Shown here: positions 50,351 to 62,000 of the stretch, piece after piece
How positions within the stretch are numbered: the first letter of the stretch is position 1
Layout of the letters: each line of letters begins with the position of its first letter
Assembly (NCBI RefSeq): GCF_003144245.1
Contig: NW_020289977.1
Location: forward strand, 434,001 to 498,000
Origin: Jaminaea rosea
Taxonomy: Eukaryota > Basidiomycota > Exobasidiomycetes > Microstromatales
Reading direction: 5' to 3'
DNA length: 64,000 nt
Notes under the pieces: model-generated
What the model saw: only the letters and a program-made list of their open reading frames with translations
Told to the model about the DNA's origin: nothing
Database searches by the model: none
Translations under genes and position numbers: made by a program

Positions 50351-52828
50351 ATGGTGTCCCCGAAGAACTACTCGGCGAGCGCGGCGCCGCAGCCTTCAAG
50401 TCAGCATCGTCTCTCCAAGTTGTCGACGTCGATGGCGCCCGCACGCTCGAGCACATCCAAGCCAAGTCAGCGCAGCGCAGCCAGCACCAGCGGCGCACTC
50501 ACATCATCTTCAGCCTTCTCAGCCGGACCGCAAACAAGTGACCAAGTCGGTCTTTTCGCGCACGACTCCGTCTGGTCGCAACCTGCCCCTGACCTGGCCA
50601 GTAGGGGGTCATCCACTGTACCCTCCGCTACGGCGTGGCCATTCAGTCCTCCCGGACAGCCACGCTATGAGAATCCATTCGCCATTGGCCAAATGGTCGT
50701 CTGTCCTCCGACCAAAAAGCACAAGTCGGCTGCGCAGAAGTTGGTGGATGAGGTACGCAAAGAGAAGGAAAGGGAGAGGAGAAGGTGGGAGAAGAAGAAG
50801 GAGAGAGAAAGGATCAAGAAGGAGAAACAGATGGCGCAAAGGGAGAAGAAGAAGGGTCAAGAGAGACCAAAGCAGCAGCAAAGGCACGACGAGGAGACGC
50901 GGAAGGCAAGCATTAGCTCCAGGACAGACACCTTGTCGCCGACCCAACCTCGCGTCAGACCGAGTACGAGCATCATGTCCTTGACTGGTCGCAATGAGCT
51001 CAAGGGTCGCAGCAGCTTCTTTTTCGGTCGGCCCTCATCGTCTCGACAAAAGAAGTCGAGCGACGATGTACAAGAGCAACGCATCACCAGCAGTGCTCAA
51101 TACGGTGGCGCTGGTGGAAGGGACTCCCTATCGGACCGTGGCCACCCAAGAGATCCCTTCCCCTATCGCCTCTCGAGCAGTACTTTTGGTAGCGCATTGC
51201 ACCCGCAGCGCTCACACTCACCCACTGTCGACCATCGAGGCAGCTCTCCGCCGACTGCACGAGTTCGAGATCCTGCTCGGAGGCAAGGCGGCTATTTCGC
51301 ACCCTCTCCGCCACCGCAGCAGCAGCAGCGCCTCACTGATGAGACAACAGTCACACTTTCGGTCGGCTCATCATCTGACAGGAGGAGCGGAACAACGGCA
51401 ACCACAGGTGCAATCCAACAGCTATCTGCCATCAGCTCGGCAAAGAAGAACTTCCGGAGACTGTCTATGCTGGCGCGTCCAAGCATGCTTCGCTCCTCAT
51501 CCACCTCACTCAAGTCAACAGCATCGATCGATTCAACGCTCTCCCTCTTCTTGGACACCGCGACCAAGCCAGACCAGAGCGGAGCAAGCAGCAGAGGCTG
51601 CGACGACGGCATCAGTGAGGGTGAGCGCAGCCTCGTACGCACCGGCTTCACGAACGCCAAGCTTGAATGCGGTCCGACGATTCCGAGCAAACCCAGTCGC
51701 AGCTTGTCTTACCAGCGCGAGGCTTCAGAGGAGAGCAGGGCAGAGAAGGGAAGCAGCGGCTTGGCTGGTCACGACGGTTTGCGGACACCATGGACGACCG
51801 ATGTGAAGGAGAGCGCTGTAGCAGCCTTCGCCGCTTCAACGACTTCCTCACCAGAGCGTCACGGGGCCGCAGGCACGCCTTCGCCGCTCCGTCACATCGC
51901 CCACCTGACCTCGCGTCCCTCGATCTCCTCCAGCGCCTCCTCATCGAGCAAGGCTTCTCGCACTGCATCGTCTCACGGCAAAGACGACGATTCACTGCAC
52001 GCCACCTCGTCCTCATCAAGCTCAACTTCCAGCCTCGAGTCCAATGACGCGGAAGAGTGGACAGGCAGAATAGTCGACATCTACCGGTGCGGCTTAGGCA
52101 CACCCTATTGGATCGTAGTGGAAGGCCTAGAGACCATTCGAGTGGCGACGCCTCCTCAACCCCCTGTCCTCGCCCCGAAGAGCGTCAAAAATACCCGTAC
52201 ACCAGCGCTCTCGCCACGTCGCTCCTCTCTGCCGCGCTTTACGTTGCCGCTCAGGTGGGTCAAGGGGTCAAAGGCGAATGAGCAGGCTACTCCGCCCCCG
52301 GTGGCGAAGAACGTGAGCTTTACGACTACGACGAAGCTTGTGAGGCGGGAGTATGATGCGAGATTCATTCGGAGCACCGAGCAGGAAAAGTCGGCTGGGA
52401 GAAGTAGCGGACATGAGGATGCAGAGGTTGAGGGGCAAAGGCGCAAAGGCTCGGAGGAGACGCGCGAGCCCAAGGCGGGCAAGAACACCAGAGTCGTCCA
52501 GGGACGGGACATGACATCGAAGAATTTTCAGGGTCACCCGCCCGCCATCAGCAGCAAGACAAAGACGGACAGTCGTTCATCCCCACCTCTCGTTATGTTG
52601 ACACCGCAGATTAGGAAAGAGGCGTCACTCTCCGGTCCTCCCTCCCCCTCGAGCCCCACACGCGGCGCCCCCATCGCCCAGCATCATCAGCAGCACAATC
52701 CTGTTCAGCCTTCGCCGCTTTCCCTCCCAGCCATCAGGGAGCGAAGCAGCAGCGGCGGTAGCCGTGGAACGGAGGGATCGATTGAGCAGCGTGGGCTCGT
52801 GGGAGGGAATGCAAGGCAGCGACGATGA
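50351..52828 (+). CDS. Large disordered protein with basic coiled coil, function unknown (825 aa)
   Basis: I do not recognise the family. The single-exon product begins with a Ser/Thr/Pro-rich region and has ENPFAIGQMVVCPPTKKHK. From about residue 130 it has a very basic helix (VRKEKERERRRWEKKKERER) typical of a single alpha helix or coiled coil. Most of the rest is disordered. One segment near 575-600 stands out as ordered: GRIVDIYRCGLGTPYWIVVE, then GLETIRVATPPQP; a second is LPRFTLPLRWVKGS. These may be the conserved core. ATG 50351 is the first ATG of this frame, but ATG 50341 in another frame precedes it by ten bases, so ribosome choice of start is open. Confidence 0.72.
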   Translation: MVSPKNYSASAAPQPSSQHRLSKLSTSMAPARSSTSKPSQRSAASTSGALTSSSAFSAGPQTSDQVGLFAHDSVWSQPAPDLASRGSSTVPSATAWPFSPPGQPRYENPFAIGQMVVCPPTKKHKSAAQKLVDEVRKEKERERRRWEKKKERERIKKEKQMAQREKKKGQERPKQQQRHDEETRKASISSRTDTLSPTQPRVRPSTSIMSLTGRNELKGRSSFFFGRPSSSRQKKSSDDVQEQRITSSAQYGGAGGRDSLSDRGHPRDPFPYRLSSSTFGSALHPQRSHSPTVDHRGSSPPTARVRDPARRQGGYFAPSPPPQQQQRLTDETTVTLSVGSSSDRRSGTTATTGAIQQLSAISSAKKNFRRLSMLARPSMLRSSSTSLKSTASIDSTLSLFLDTATKPDQSGASSRGCDDGISEGERSLVRTGFTNAKLECGPTIPSKPSRSLSYQREASEESRAEKGSSGLAGHDGLRTPWTTDVKESAVAAFAASTTSSPERHGAAGTPSPLRHIAHLTSRPSISSSASSSSKASRTASSHGKDDDSLHATSSSSSSTSSLESNDAEEWTGRIVDIYRCGLGTPYWIVVEGLETIRVATPPQPPVLAPKSVKNTRTPALSPRRSSLPRFTLPLRWVKGSKANEQATPPPVAKNVSFTTTTKLVRREYDARFIRSTEQEKSAGRSSGHEDAEVEGQRRKGSEETREPKAGKNTRVVQGRDMTSKNFQGHPPAISSKTKTDSRSSPPLVMLTPQIRKEASLSGPPSPSSPTRGAPIAQHHQQHNPVQPSPLSLPAIRERSSSGGSRGTEGSIEQRGLVGGNARQRR

Positions 52829-53281
52829 GATGGGCCGCGATGGTGGGACTGAGCAGCGCAGAACAGGTGAGAAGATGTGAAGGTGGATGGAAACCAAAGA
52901 CGGTATGAGAGCTCTGAGTAGAGAGAGCAAGAGAGCCGCTGAGGACGGGGACGGCGGCGGACGCGGACATTCATCGGTGCTCGAGTGCGGCTACCATCCA
53001 CGTCACGGCCGTCCAGGCTGGAGTGCGTTCCCCCTCACCGCACCTCTTGCCCTGCTGACTTCGAGGCAAAGCTACCGCGACAATACTACGCGGACTGGAT
53101 AATCTGCCACTCGCTAAGAATACTGGGCAAGAAAGAAGAGACGACTTCCTGGCCCACAGACGATGCGCTAGTCGATCTAGTGGCAGGCGCACAGGTGTGG
53201 CTCTGATCCGGTCATCCGCAGGAACGAGGTGGCAACCTTTCAAAGCAAATTACATTGAGCAAGCAACAAGCGCTGTTCACT
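52829..53281. other. Intergenic between convergent genes, 453 bp
   Basis: Both neighbours end here. Short open frames on either strand show no domain. No RNA gene was recognised. Confidence 0.45.
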
Positions 53282-56200
53282 CTACGCGCCACGACCCCTA
53301 CCACCACGCCCGCCTCTAGCAGGCCCCGTAGGCACGCCTCCCCTCCCGCCGCGCCCAGCACCATGTCCGTTCTGATGGCCATTCTGTCCACCTCCAATGT
53401 TCAGCCCGGCAAGCAATGCATTGACTCCACCCTGCTGCTGCTTCCTCCTCTTCGCCTCCTCGACGCTCGGCTTCGCACTGCCAGACGCCACGTTTGAGAA
53501 TTGCGTCTCTGCGCGAACGGAGGCGTGCTGCTGCCCACCAGAACCACCGCCGCGCTTCATGATGGTAGGCGGGGCTCCGCCTCGCGGCGCAGGGGCGGGA
53601 GTGAAGTGAGAGGGGGGACGGTAGTTGCGTGAAGCAGGGTTGCCGCCCAAGCCACCGCCGCCATTGGCCGCTCCTCCATTCCTCGCAGCACCGTTGGCCC
53701 CGCCCGTGGGCATACCATTGGGCTGAATAGGCCCGATGGTGCGCTCGAGAGCATTGTCTGCTACCTGGCCCTCAGCGGCCTCTGCCTCCTTCCCGCCGTG
53801 CACCACGAATTGAGGCTGACTCAGATTGAGCACCTGACTGAAGCTGACGGTGGCCCCCTTGTGTGAGCTGCAGCGTCCGTCCAACGTGCTTCCGGAAAGG
53901 AAGGGCGCATCGAAAACCACGTCGATGCTCGTTGTGCCCAGGCCAACGACCACACCGCGAGCGCTCATAGGCACCGAACCCGAGTCGCTCACTGCAACGA
54001 CGCGGTCGCCGAGCTCGAAGCGTTGTGCTTGCAGGCGGAATTGAGCGTGAGAAGGCTTGAGCAGGGCTGTACGAGGAAGACCTCGAAGAGCTGCGCGCTT
54101 CACTGAGTTCTGGGTGCGAGCGGCCGCTATGCGCGAGGAGAGGGCCTCAATTGACGACACCGTGTCTTTGCCCAGCTGTTCAGCGAAGAGAGGTACAGCC
54201 TCGAGGTCGCGCACTTCCTTCTCCTTGATCCACTGCTTGAGCTGCTGAGTACGCTGTGGGGCTGCCTGAACGCCGAAGAATTGGGTAGCAGCGCGCAGGT
54301 CCTCATTCGACTTGGCCATGATAGCCTGTGGCACTTCCGGGAAGAGTCGCTTGTACTCGTTGATGAGAGCCACAGCCTTGTCCGAGAACTCCCAACCACC
54401 AGCGCCCTTCCTGCTATAGCCCAGTACCTTCTGCCCTTTCGCCTCGAATTTGAGGTTCAATCCGACGTTGATTCGCCCGCCCTCGGGGAGGTCGAGGAGC
54501 ATGGAGGAGGTCATCTTGCTTACTGCAAGGCCGGAGAGGCCACACATCTTGGAGACTTGGAAGGAGGGGTAGTATCGTTCGCGGGCTCGACTCTCGACGA
54601 GTTGGTGGAACAGACGAATCTCCTTGGCCTGATCGAGGAAGATAGCCATCTCTATTGCGAGAATCTGCTGGGTTGAGCCGACGACGGCGGCGGGTGCACC
54701 GTAGGCATGATCACCGAGGAAGAAGGTCTGTGCGCGAGGCGGTGGGGATTAGTGATCTGCATCGCATTTGCGGCTCTCAGTCTGGCGCGCTCACCTTGGT
54801 GTGCTCAGGGAACTCCTCATGCAGAGGCAGCGCCGGCTGCTCAATGAAACGATTGTCCTCGTGCGTGACGTTGGGCACACACATTTGCACGGCCTGCTCG
54901 ACTTCCTTGTCAGCCGACTCCTCGTACTCCTTGACAAATGACCCATCCACCAGCCTTCTGAGGCCCTTCAATGGGCGCACATGCAGCAAGACGTCCACAT
55001 CTCCCGTCACGATCGCAAATCGTTTGTTGTAGTGATGCTCGATCTTGCCCGCCTTGCGCTTCCACGCGAGTTGCGCTTCAGCTGAGTGTGGGTTCTTGAT
55101 GATCTTCTTCTGCCCGCCAATGATACCCATCTCGTAGCGGAAGAGGCTGTCCGATACGGCGATGACGAGGCCTTCCTGCAGGAAGGGCCATGAGATGAAG
55201 CTGCGCTTCCCCACGAAGATGCCAGCCAGATCCTCGATACTGGCGTCCTCGTACGTGTTCTCAATGGTAATGACAATGCTCTCGCCCTTGGACTCGCCCT
55301 GGAAGACGCTGACGCCGTGATAGCCCAGTCGAGCATAGTTGGGCAGGGTCTTGACCGAGGGAAAGCCGGCTAGCGCACCCTGCCCCACCTTGGCGCCCTC
55401 GGCCAGGCCTTTGACGAGCTCGCGGCCATTGAGCTGGGGCAGGTGGAAGGGCTCGACCTTCGCTCGTGAGTGGACGATATCCGGGAATACGCCAGGAAGA
55501 GATGACGGGTAGAAGTGCTCATTCTCTGCGTCAAAACTGCACTTCCAGCTGACGCCGAAGCCGTTGCGGGCCTTCTCCTCAGCAGTGAGCAAGCCTGCTC
55601 TACTATCGAGAGCCTTGAGCAGTCGCTTCTCGTCGATGAAGGGGATTTTGACGACTGCCTCCCAATCTTGCTTCTTGCCATTGAGATCCGCCTCGAAATT
55701 GGCGGGGTAGAAGTCAATAATGGGCGAGGCCGGGTCGGTCATCAGATCGCGGAAGGCAGAGGGGATGTGCTGGCAACTGAGCGAGGGCAAGACGCCCATG
55801 AGCTGGTCGAAGGGTCGGAACGGCTTGCCCAGGTCAAAGTCGAACGTCATGTCCTCGACGGCGAGCAGGTCGGAGATTTTGGGCGCGTAGTGGTAGTCGT
55901 AGAACCAACCCCACGAGGCGACGCCGCTGTAGTAGTAGTGCAAGACCCATTGCAAGCCCTCGACGTAGCGGTAGGCGAGCTGCTTCATCGCTGCTTTGTC
56001 TGAGTAATCGATCTCGAGCTTGTTCCTGTAGTAGTCCCGCTTCCACGATTCCATCTTCTGTTCGAGCATGCGTTCGTACTCTGCTTCCTCGTCATCCTCC
56101 TCGCCTGCTGAACCACCGTCCGCAGCTTCAATGCGGGCGCCATCGTACTTCTTGAGAACGCGCGAGATGGCAGCCTCGCTTTCGGCTGCAGCAACTTCGT

Positions 56201-57752
56201 CCTCGTCGTACAAGCCAACGCTGGACGAGATGGCTGTAGCCGGCTGATCCTCAATGGGATCGTATTCATCGAAGGTCAGGCCGAGTCCCATTGTTCGACA
56301 GAGCTCCGAGAGGAAGCTGCGGTCGTCTTCGCTCATGTCGACCGGGAGGAAGAGATCGCGCGATGCAGAGTGCGGATTGACGCGCAGGTCGAGGACAAAG
56401 GCCTTGACCTTGTCATAGATTGCCTTTTGAGCCGTCGTCATTGACAGTTTCCTCTTCGCATTGGCCTTGTCTAACGCGCGAGACTTCTTCTGCTGGCGGT
56501 GACGCTTCATGAACGTGTCGCCGTACTCTTCCTCGAACTGCTCACGCTCAAACTTTGTGAGCTCGGTCAGGACGAGGGCGAGGCGGTCGGTGCGAAGCTT
56601 GCCGGATTCGTTGATGTAGCCGCCTGCTGCGGGGAGAATGCGCTTGTAGATGCCAAAGAGTAACGGCAACGCTCCTTCGTTGATGTGAAGGCCAGGAAGA
56701 TGAGGCAAGAAGTCATTTCCGACGAAGATGTTGAGCACGATGAAGTCGTCCTAGCGCGGGGTGGGGCCATAAGGTCAAGGTCAGCGACTGAACCCGCGTT
56801 GTCTCATTGCACGCTCGTACTCACGATGATGCTTTCCAAGTCGTAAGGGAACGGCAGCGTCGATCGTAGATCTGCAAACTCGAGGTCGAGGTATTCTCGG
56901 AACAAGGAGAGGTGAAGCAAGAAGAAGTTCTGGGACTCGAGGCCGCCGCTCTTCTTCTTCTTTGGGCCAAAGCTAACCTCTTCACGCAGCAGGGCAAAGT
57001 GCGGGTCGTGACTGAGGAGACCAAGCATGATCAAGTCTGCGTCGAGACCGTAGAGGCAGTGACGAACGTTTGGGTTGTAGCCAGGCTGAGCCTTTGCGAG
57101 GCGGATGTACTCCATGACTTTGTGCTCTCCCTCTCCTGGGATGTCGTGTCCTGAGAGGATGATCTCGGGCCCCTGCCATGCAGCGTCTTCGGTAACCTTC
57201 TTGGCGATGAACCATTTGAGCTGCTCGCTCAGTCTCGCCATGAATGGCGTTCCTGGCGTGATACAATTGGAATCGAATGCCTCCTCCTCAGGCAGCTCCT
57301 CTCCCCTTGCCAGGGCCTTGAGCTTTGTATCTCTCGCCTCCTTTGCAGTCCTGAATCTTCTGCTACGTTGTTGATTCATCTTGGCTCTCGGCGCTACTCC
57401 ATCGACTGCGAGGAAAAAGAGCTCGCGTGGCTTGATTTTGAGAAAGATATGCTCAATGTAAGAGAAGATGGCGAGAAAGATGTCGGTCTCACTCATTCGA
57501 AAGTGAGCGTCTTCATCGTTTGGGTGAGAGCAGTTGTGGATGATGCCGTTCATGTCGAGGTAGAGACGATCGATCTCTGGGACCTTGTTCTCCTCGACGA
57601 GCTGACTGATCAGAGGGTAGCGCTCCGACATGGAGCGAAAGAACTTGGGGATACCTGCGAGCGAGAGAGTGAGAAGGGTCGCATGACGGGCAAGGGGTCA
57701 GGCATGGTCAGCGATGATCATCGCGCCAGTCCTTGCCCTGTTACCTACCCAT
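53282..57752 (-). CDS. XRN1: 5'-3' exoribonuclease Xrn1 (Kem1)
   Basis: Xrn1 is the main cytoplasmic exonuclease that degrades decapped mRNA. The CDS is complement(join(53282..54727,54795..56750,56825..57654,57749..57752)), 1411 aa. The first coding exon is just four bases, ATGG, spliced over 94 nt to yield MGIPKFFRSMSERYPLISQ, the invariant Xrn1 start. The nuclease core is intact: LYLDMNGIIHNCSHPNDED, FLAVDGVAPRAKMNQQRSRR, DIPGEGEHKVMEYIRLAK, YGLDADLIMLGLLSHDP, then DDFIVLNIFVGNDFLPHLPG. Downstream are the D1-D4/SH3-like regions (WVLHYYYSGVASWGWFYDYH, HYAPKISDL). The tail has an RGG-type end (GRGGRGGVPTGPARGGRGGR). Introns 2 and 3 are 74 and 67 nt and sit at codon boundaries. Confidence 0.95.
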
Positions 57753-58144
57753 GCTGCGAAGTAGTGGCGTCTACGAGACAGCCAGTCGAATCGATCGATG
57801 GAAAAAGGGAGAGAAGGGAGCAATAAATTTGCCGTATCCAAAATGCAAATGCGAGTGTGTGACGCCGTCGATCCCCTTCCGTGTGTTACTGATGTCGAGC
57901 TGTGAGTTGTAGGTGGTGGTGAGTTGATGAGAAGGTTGAGTGGCACACGCCGCGTCGATGCGAGCTGATCCAAGGCGGACAGCGACGACGACGACACTCA
58001 AAGCGGAGGCGGACGACAATGCAGGCGGGCCAAGCCACGTGGTCGTCGAGTCCGGGAGGAGATTTGACATTTTGGCCAAAGTGAGCAGCAGCGGGCCGCT
58101 TGCAACACTGCGTCCTAACCACCCACCACAAACAACTCCTCACA
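57753..58144. other. Divergent promoter between XRN1 and NOP16, 392 bp
   Basis: On the XRN1 side an ATG at 58070 opens a minus-strand frame ahead of the real start and could be a uORF or lie outside the transcript. CGACGACGACGACAC is present near 57985. No other feature was recognised. Confidence 0.4.
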
Positions 58145-58858
58145 ATGGCTAACCCACGCCAACGCAGGAAAGCGCGCTCGGGCACCTCTTCTGGGCCCTC
58201 GAAAGCAGCAAAGCGCGAAATCAAGAAGAAGCTCAATCGCGCTGCCGAAATCAAAGGGCCAGAGGTGCTGCGCGAGGCCTGGGACAAGAAGAAGACGGTC
58301 CGACAGAACTACATCGACCTCGGCTTGATCGCAGACACCTCGCTGCGCCCTTCAGGTGGGACAGAGCCTGGCGGAAGCGGCGCTGGGCAGGAGAGCGTGG
58401 GCGCAAGCGGCTCGGGCAAGAAGTTGGGAAAAGGGATGGGCAGGATTGTCAGGGACGAAGAGGGCAACGTCATTGATATCATCGAGGGAGGAGAAGAGGA
58501 TGGCCAGGCTGATGAAGCCACTCCCTGGGGCAAGAGCATGCGAGGATGGGAGGATGATGAGCAAGAAGAAGGAGGCACCGCCGCACCAGCTCCTCCGAAG
58601 CCGAAGAGTAAGGTAGTCGAGCACCTCGAATCCATCCCGGACCCTGGCCCGCTCCCTCGTCACGTTTCGGAACTCGAGGCTCACTGGCTGCTCAGCATCG
58701 TGCGCAAGCACGGAGACGATGTCGACGCCATCTTCATGGACAAGGGTCTTAACCAGTTGCAGAAGACAAAGGGCGAGATCAGGGCGAGGATTAAGAGGGC
58801 AGGGGGAATCGACAAGATTAGGGAGGCGATTGCATTTGAGGACGCCAAGAAGGGATGA
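58145..58858 (+). CDS. NOP16: Ribosome biogenesis protein Nop16
   Basis: Nop16 is a nucleolar factor in 60S subunit assembly. The 237-aa single-exon product starts MANPRQRRKARSGTSSGPSK, the basic Nop16 N terminus. It has AAEIKGPEVLREAWDKKKTV and RQNYIDLGLI, the family core, then a Gly/Glu-rich insert. It ends with ESIPDPGPLPRHVSELEAHW, LLSIVRKHGDDVDAIFMDK and LNQLQKTKGEIRARIKRAGG, the conserved C-terminal segment. Its length matches fungal homologues (about 230 aa). It converges on the SUN-domain gene, 208 bp between stops. Confidence 0.93.
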   Translation: MANPRQRRKARSGTSSGPSKAAKREIKKKLNRAAEIKGPEVLREAWDKKKTVRQNYIDLGLIADTSLRPSGGTEPGGSGAGQESVGASGSGKKLGKGMGRIVRDEEGNVIDIIEGGEEDGQADEATPWGKSMRGWEDDEQEEGGTAAPAPPKPKSKVVEHLESIPDPGPLPRHVSELEAHWLLSIVRKHGDDVDAIFMDKGLNQLQKTKGEIRARIKRAGGIDKIREAIAFEDAKKG

Positions 58859-59066
58859 GGAGAGGCACACACGAGGCATCACAGGCTTTGAGAGAGGCCT
58901 GTTGTATTTGTATCACCCAGCATATAAAGCCATGTCACTTAGATGGTATTCTTCGAGTCAGAGTGCCCTGGACCGTAGAGAATCGAACCGGGACGAGACA
59001 ATTCTGGATATAGAGACCCTCGCTACGCTACAGGTACTGCCTCTCCTTCTGCCATTGCATCTGCGC

Positions 59067-62000
59067 CTACGCATGTTGCTGCTGGTACGCAACGCCATGT
59101 ACTTGCACCCGGTAGGAGCACGTGTAATCCCTGTTACCATGGTTGGACAAGAATCTCACCTGCACCACCGAGACCGGGATACCCAACGCGGCCGCCTCGG
59201 GTGAGACGGGGAATGTCTGCACTGAGCGGGGGCGACGACCGGGCGCAGAGGCCGTCCCATTGCCTCCAGCCTCGTAGGTAAAGGTGGCCAGGTGTAAGTG
59301 GTTGGGAGAGGGAGGAGCGGGCATCATGTCCATCTCTCCTGCTCTGTCTTCTCCACGGGCAGACTCAGACTCCCTCCAGCGCCTCAGCTTCTCCCTGTCC
59401 TCCTCGCGTTGCACCAGGCCCCAAACGGTGATATCCCTCGGGGCGGTGCTGGAGTCACCAAATGTGAGCGAAGCGGGCGGGTGCTCAATGGTGAAGTCGG
59501 TGACCACCGCCGGTCGAGCTAGTTGGATGCCCAATTGCCCATTGGACCCAGCGAAGGGCCAGCACATTCCTGGAGCATTATCGTGGTGCAAGGCGACGAC
59601 CGGGGAGCGTGACCTAAATTGCGTGACGGGCTTGCTAGCAGAAGACCAGGGCAGCCAGCCCTTTTGCTTGCCACTGTTGGGGCCGCGCGCCGTCATCTCA
59701 AAGGTGGGCGACGTGAGAGAAGGGATGACACGTCCGCCGGCAGAGTAGAGGGCGAAGTCCGCCTTGTTGGTCTTAGACATTGAGTACGTGTCGAGCGCCG
59801 CGTCGATGAGGGCGAGTATTGAGTTGCGAGGATCAGCCCCGTCCTTGGAGCGTAGCTGTCCAAGGTCGGGTAGAGAGAGCGGGACGCTGGCGGCAGCGGA
59901 CTCCTCTGCGACGATCTTCTTCCCACCCTTGGACCAGCTGCCCGATTCCTCGAACATGGCCTGTTGCGCCCTGACCTTGCCCAGTATCTCATTCTGCATG
60001 CTTTGCGCATTCTCATTGAATGTCTCCTCCAGAGACCCCTTCATGGTCTCGATCTCCGCCTGAAGAAGAGCAAGGAAGTCTGAGCGAGAGACGAGGGCGT
60101 GAGACTTGCGGCGCTCCTCGAAGAGGTCAGACGACTCCTCATGGACCAGAGCGCGAAGAGCGGCCCCGTGCGCGCGTTTGAACGAGTCCCACGAAAATGA
60201 GTCGTCACCTTGGCCGCCACCGCTTGAGCTGCCGTCGGCGCTCGCCACAACACTCTTGAGCGACTCGTAAAACCAAGGCTCAATCTGCGGCTTGCCCGTT
60301 CGCTTGTCAATCTTGACTGGCATCTGGGCGGGCAGGTTGGCCTCCAGGAGCGGCTGGAGCGCCTGCTTTGCCTGATTCGCAACAGTCTCTGCCGACTTGA
60401 CCGAGGCGGCCATCTTTGCCATTTGATCTTCGTTGCCCTTCAGATCGGCGCGTAGCTTCTCCAGACGGACTTCGACTTGTTGGCGATGCTTGTCGTTCTC
60501 GCGGCGAAGGGCATCAGTGTCAGCGCTGGAGGAGGACGGTGTCGCGGCGACGTGCGCTTCGAGCTTGTCGACTTGCTCCCGCAATCGCTTGCCGACGTCC
60601 TCGAGTGACTTGGTCTTGCCATCAAGCTTGGACTGAGCAAGCCTACTGTCTTCTTCTATCCTGCGAAGGAGTGAGCGGACTTCCTTGGAGCTAAGCTCGA
60701 GAGTGGACACTTGGCGCGCCATCTCCTTGTGCGACTTGAGAAGCGAATCGGAGGTTGCGCTGAGGGAGCCGACGGTTGTCTCAAGACTGAGAAGACGAGA
60801 GACGAAGGCGTCGAAGTCGGAGGGGGGGATATTCGAGGCGGTGAAGGTACCTCGTCCACTGAAGAAGCTGCCAAAGAGGGGAACCGAGGAGGAGGGAGCG
60901 CTCGACCGGGTAGATGGTGAGTTGGATAAGTTGGGGCTGATAGCTCCGAGGACAGCTAGACCGGCCACTGCGAGCCCAACGGTCTTGAGCATTGAGGATC
61001 CACTCCAGGTATCGGCTGCTTGAGTTCCCGTCGCGGCAGCGCGGTGCAGGACAGAGGGTCGCGCTGCGGCCTCTTGTGCATCATCATCGTAGACGACTTC
61101 TTGGCTATCATCCACGCCCATCTCAGTCCCATCGCTCCTCCTCCCTTTACGACCTTTACGCTTCTTTGCTCCCATCCAAATGCGATTATCATCTCGCCCA
61201 CCTCTGGCGCTCTTATCCACGTCTCCACTCTTCCGCCTCCTACCTTTCCGCCCGTCATCATCGCTAATATCATCATCGTCCTCCTCTTCTCCGTCCTCCG
61301 ACGGCTTGTACACGGCATCGTCCTTAGATTTGCGAGCCTTGCGGCGCTGTAGATGGTTCTCCTCTGTCTCCTCGGCCGCGTCGGGGACAAAGTCTGGGTC
61401 GCGACGTGCGCGTGAGCTGCCGCTGCTATTGGCGCCTTTGTTCCAGGGGCTTAGATTGGCCAGCCAGCCGCGTGCACCTCCGCGAGCAGGAGGCGTCATG
61501 TCTCGATCGATGTCCCTGCGGACGAAGGCTTCCTCTGAGGCGAAAGAGCGCGAGTCGCCTGCATCGCTGGAGCGCATACTACCGTCCATGTCGCCGCGGC
61601 GTGGCGACAAGGGGTCGTGACTAGGTCGCTGAGCGCCGCGCAGTAGGGACGAGGGCATCATGCTACGTCTGTCCTCGGAGGGGCCGGGTGACATGCTGCC
61701 AACTGGAGCGCGGACGAAGTAGCTGCTTAGCTGGTAGCCGCCTGCAGAGCGAACGCCAGCCACCGGCGGCGGAGGTACGGATGACTTCCTCGCTTTGCCC
61801 TGTGCGTCGTCTTCTTCATCGTCACTCTCCCCTTCGTCGTCCTCAAAGTCTGCCATCGCTCGCGTCCTGGCAGCATTGTCTGCGTCCTGGCTGCCTGAGG
61901 CGACGCTGAGTCGAGCAGACCTGCGAGTGGCAGGCGATGAAGCGCTGACCAATCCCGAAGCCGCACCCTTTTTGGCTGCTGCTCCCCCTGACTGCTTTCT

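Noticed and set aside
58966-59050. tRNA-like B box (minus strand GGTTCGATTC) downstream of NOP16
   Set aside because: The flanking bases do not form a paired T stem or acceptor stem, and no matching A box lies at the right distance.
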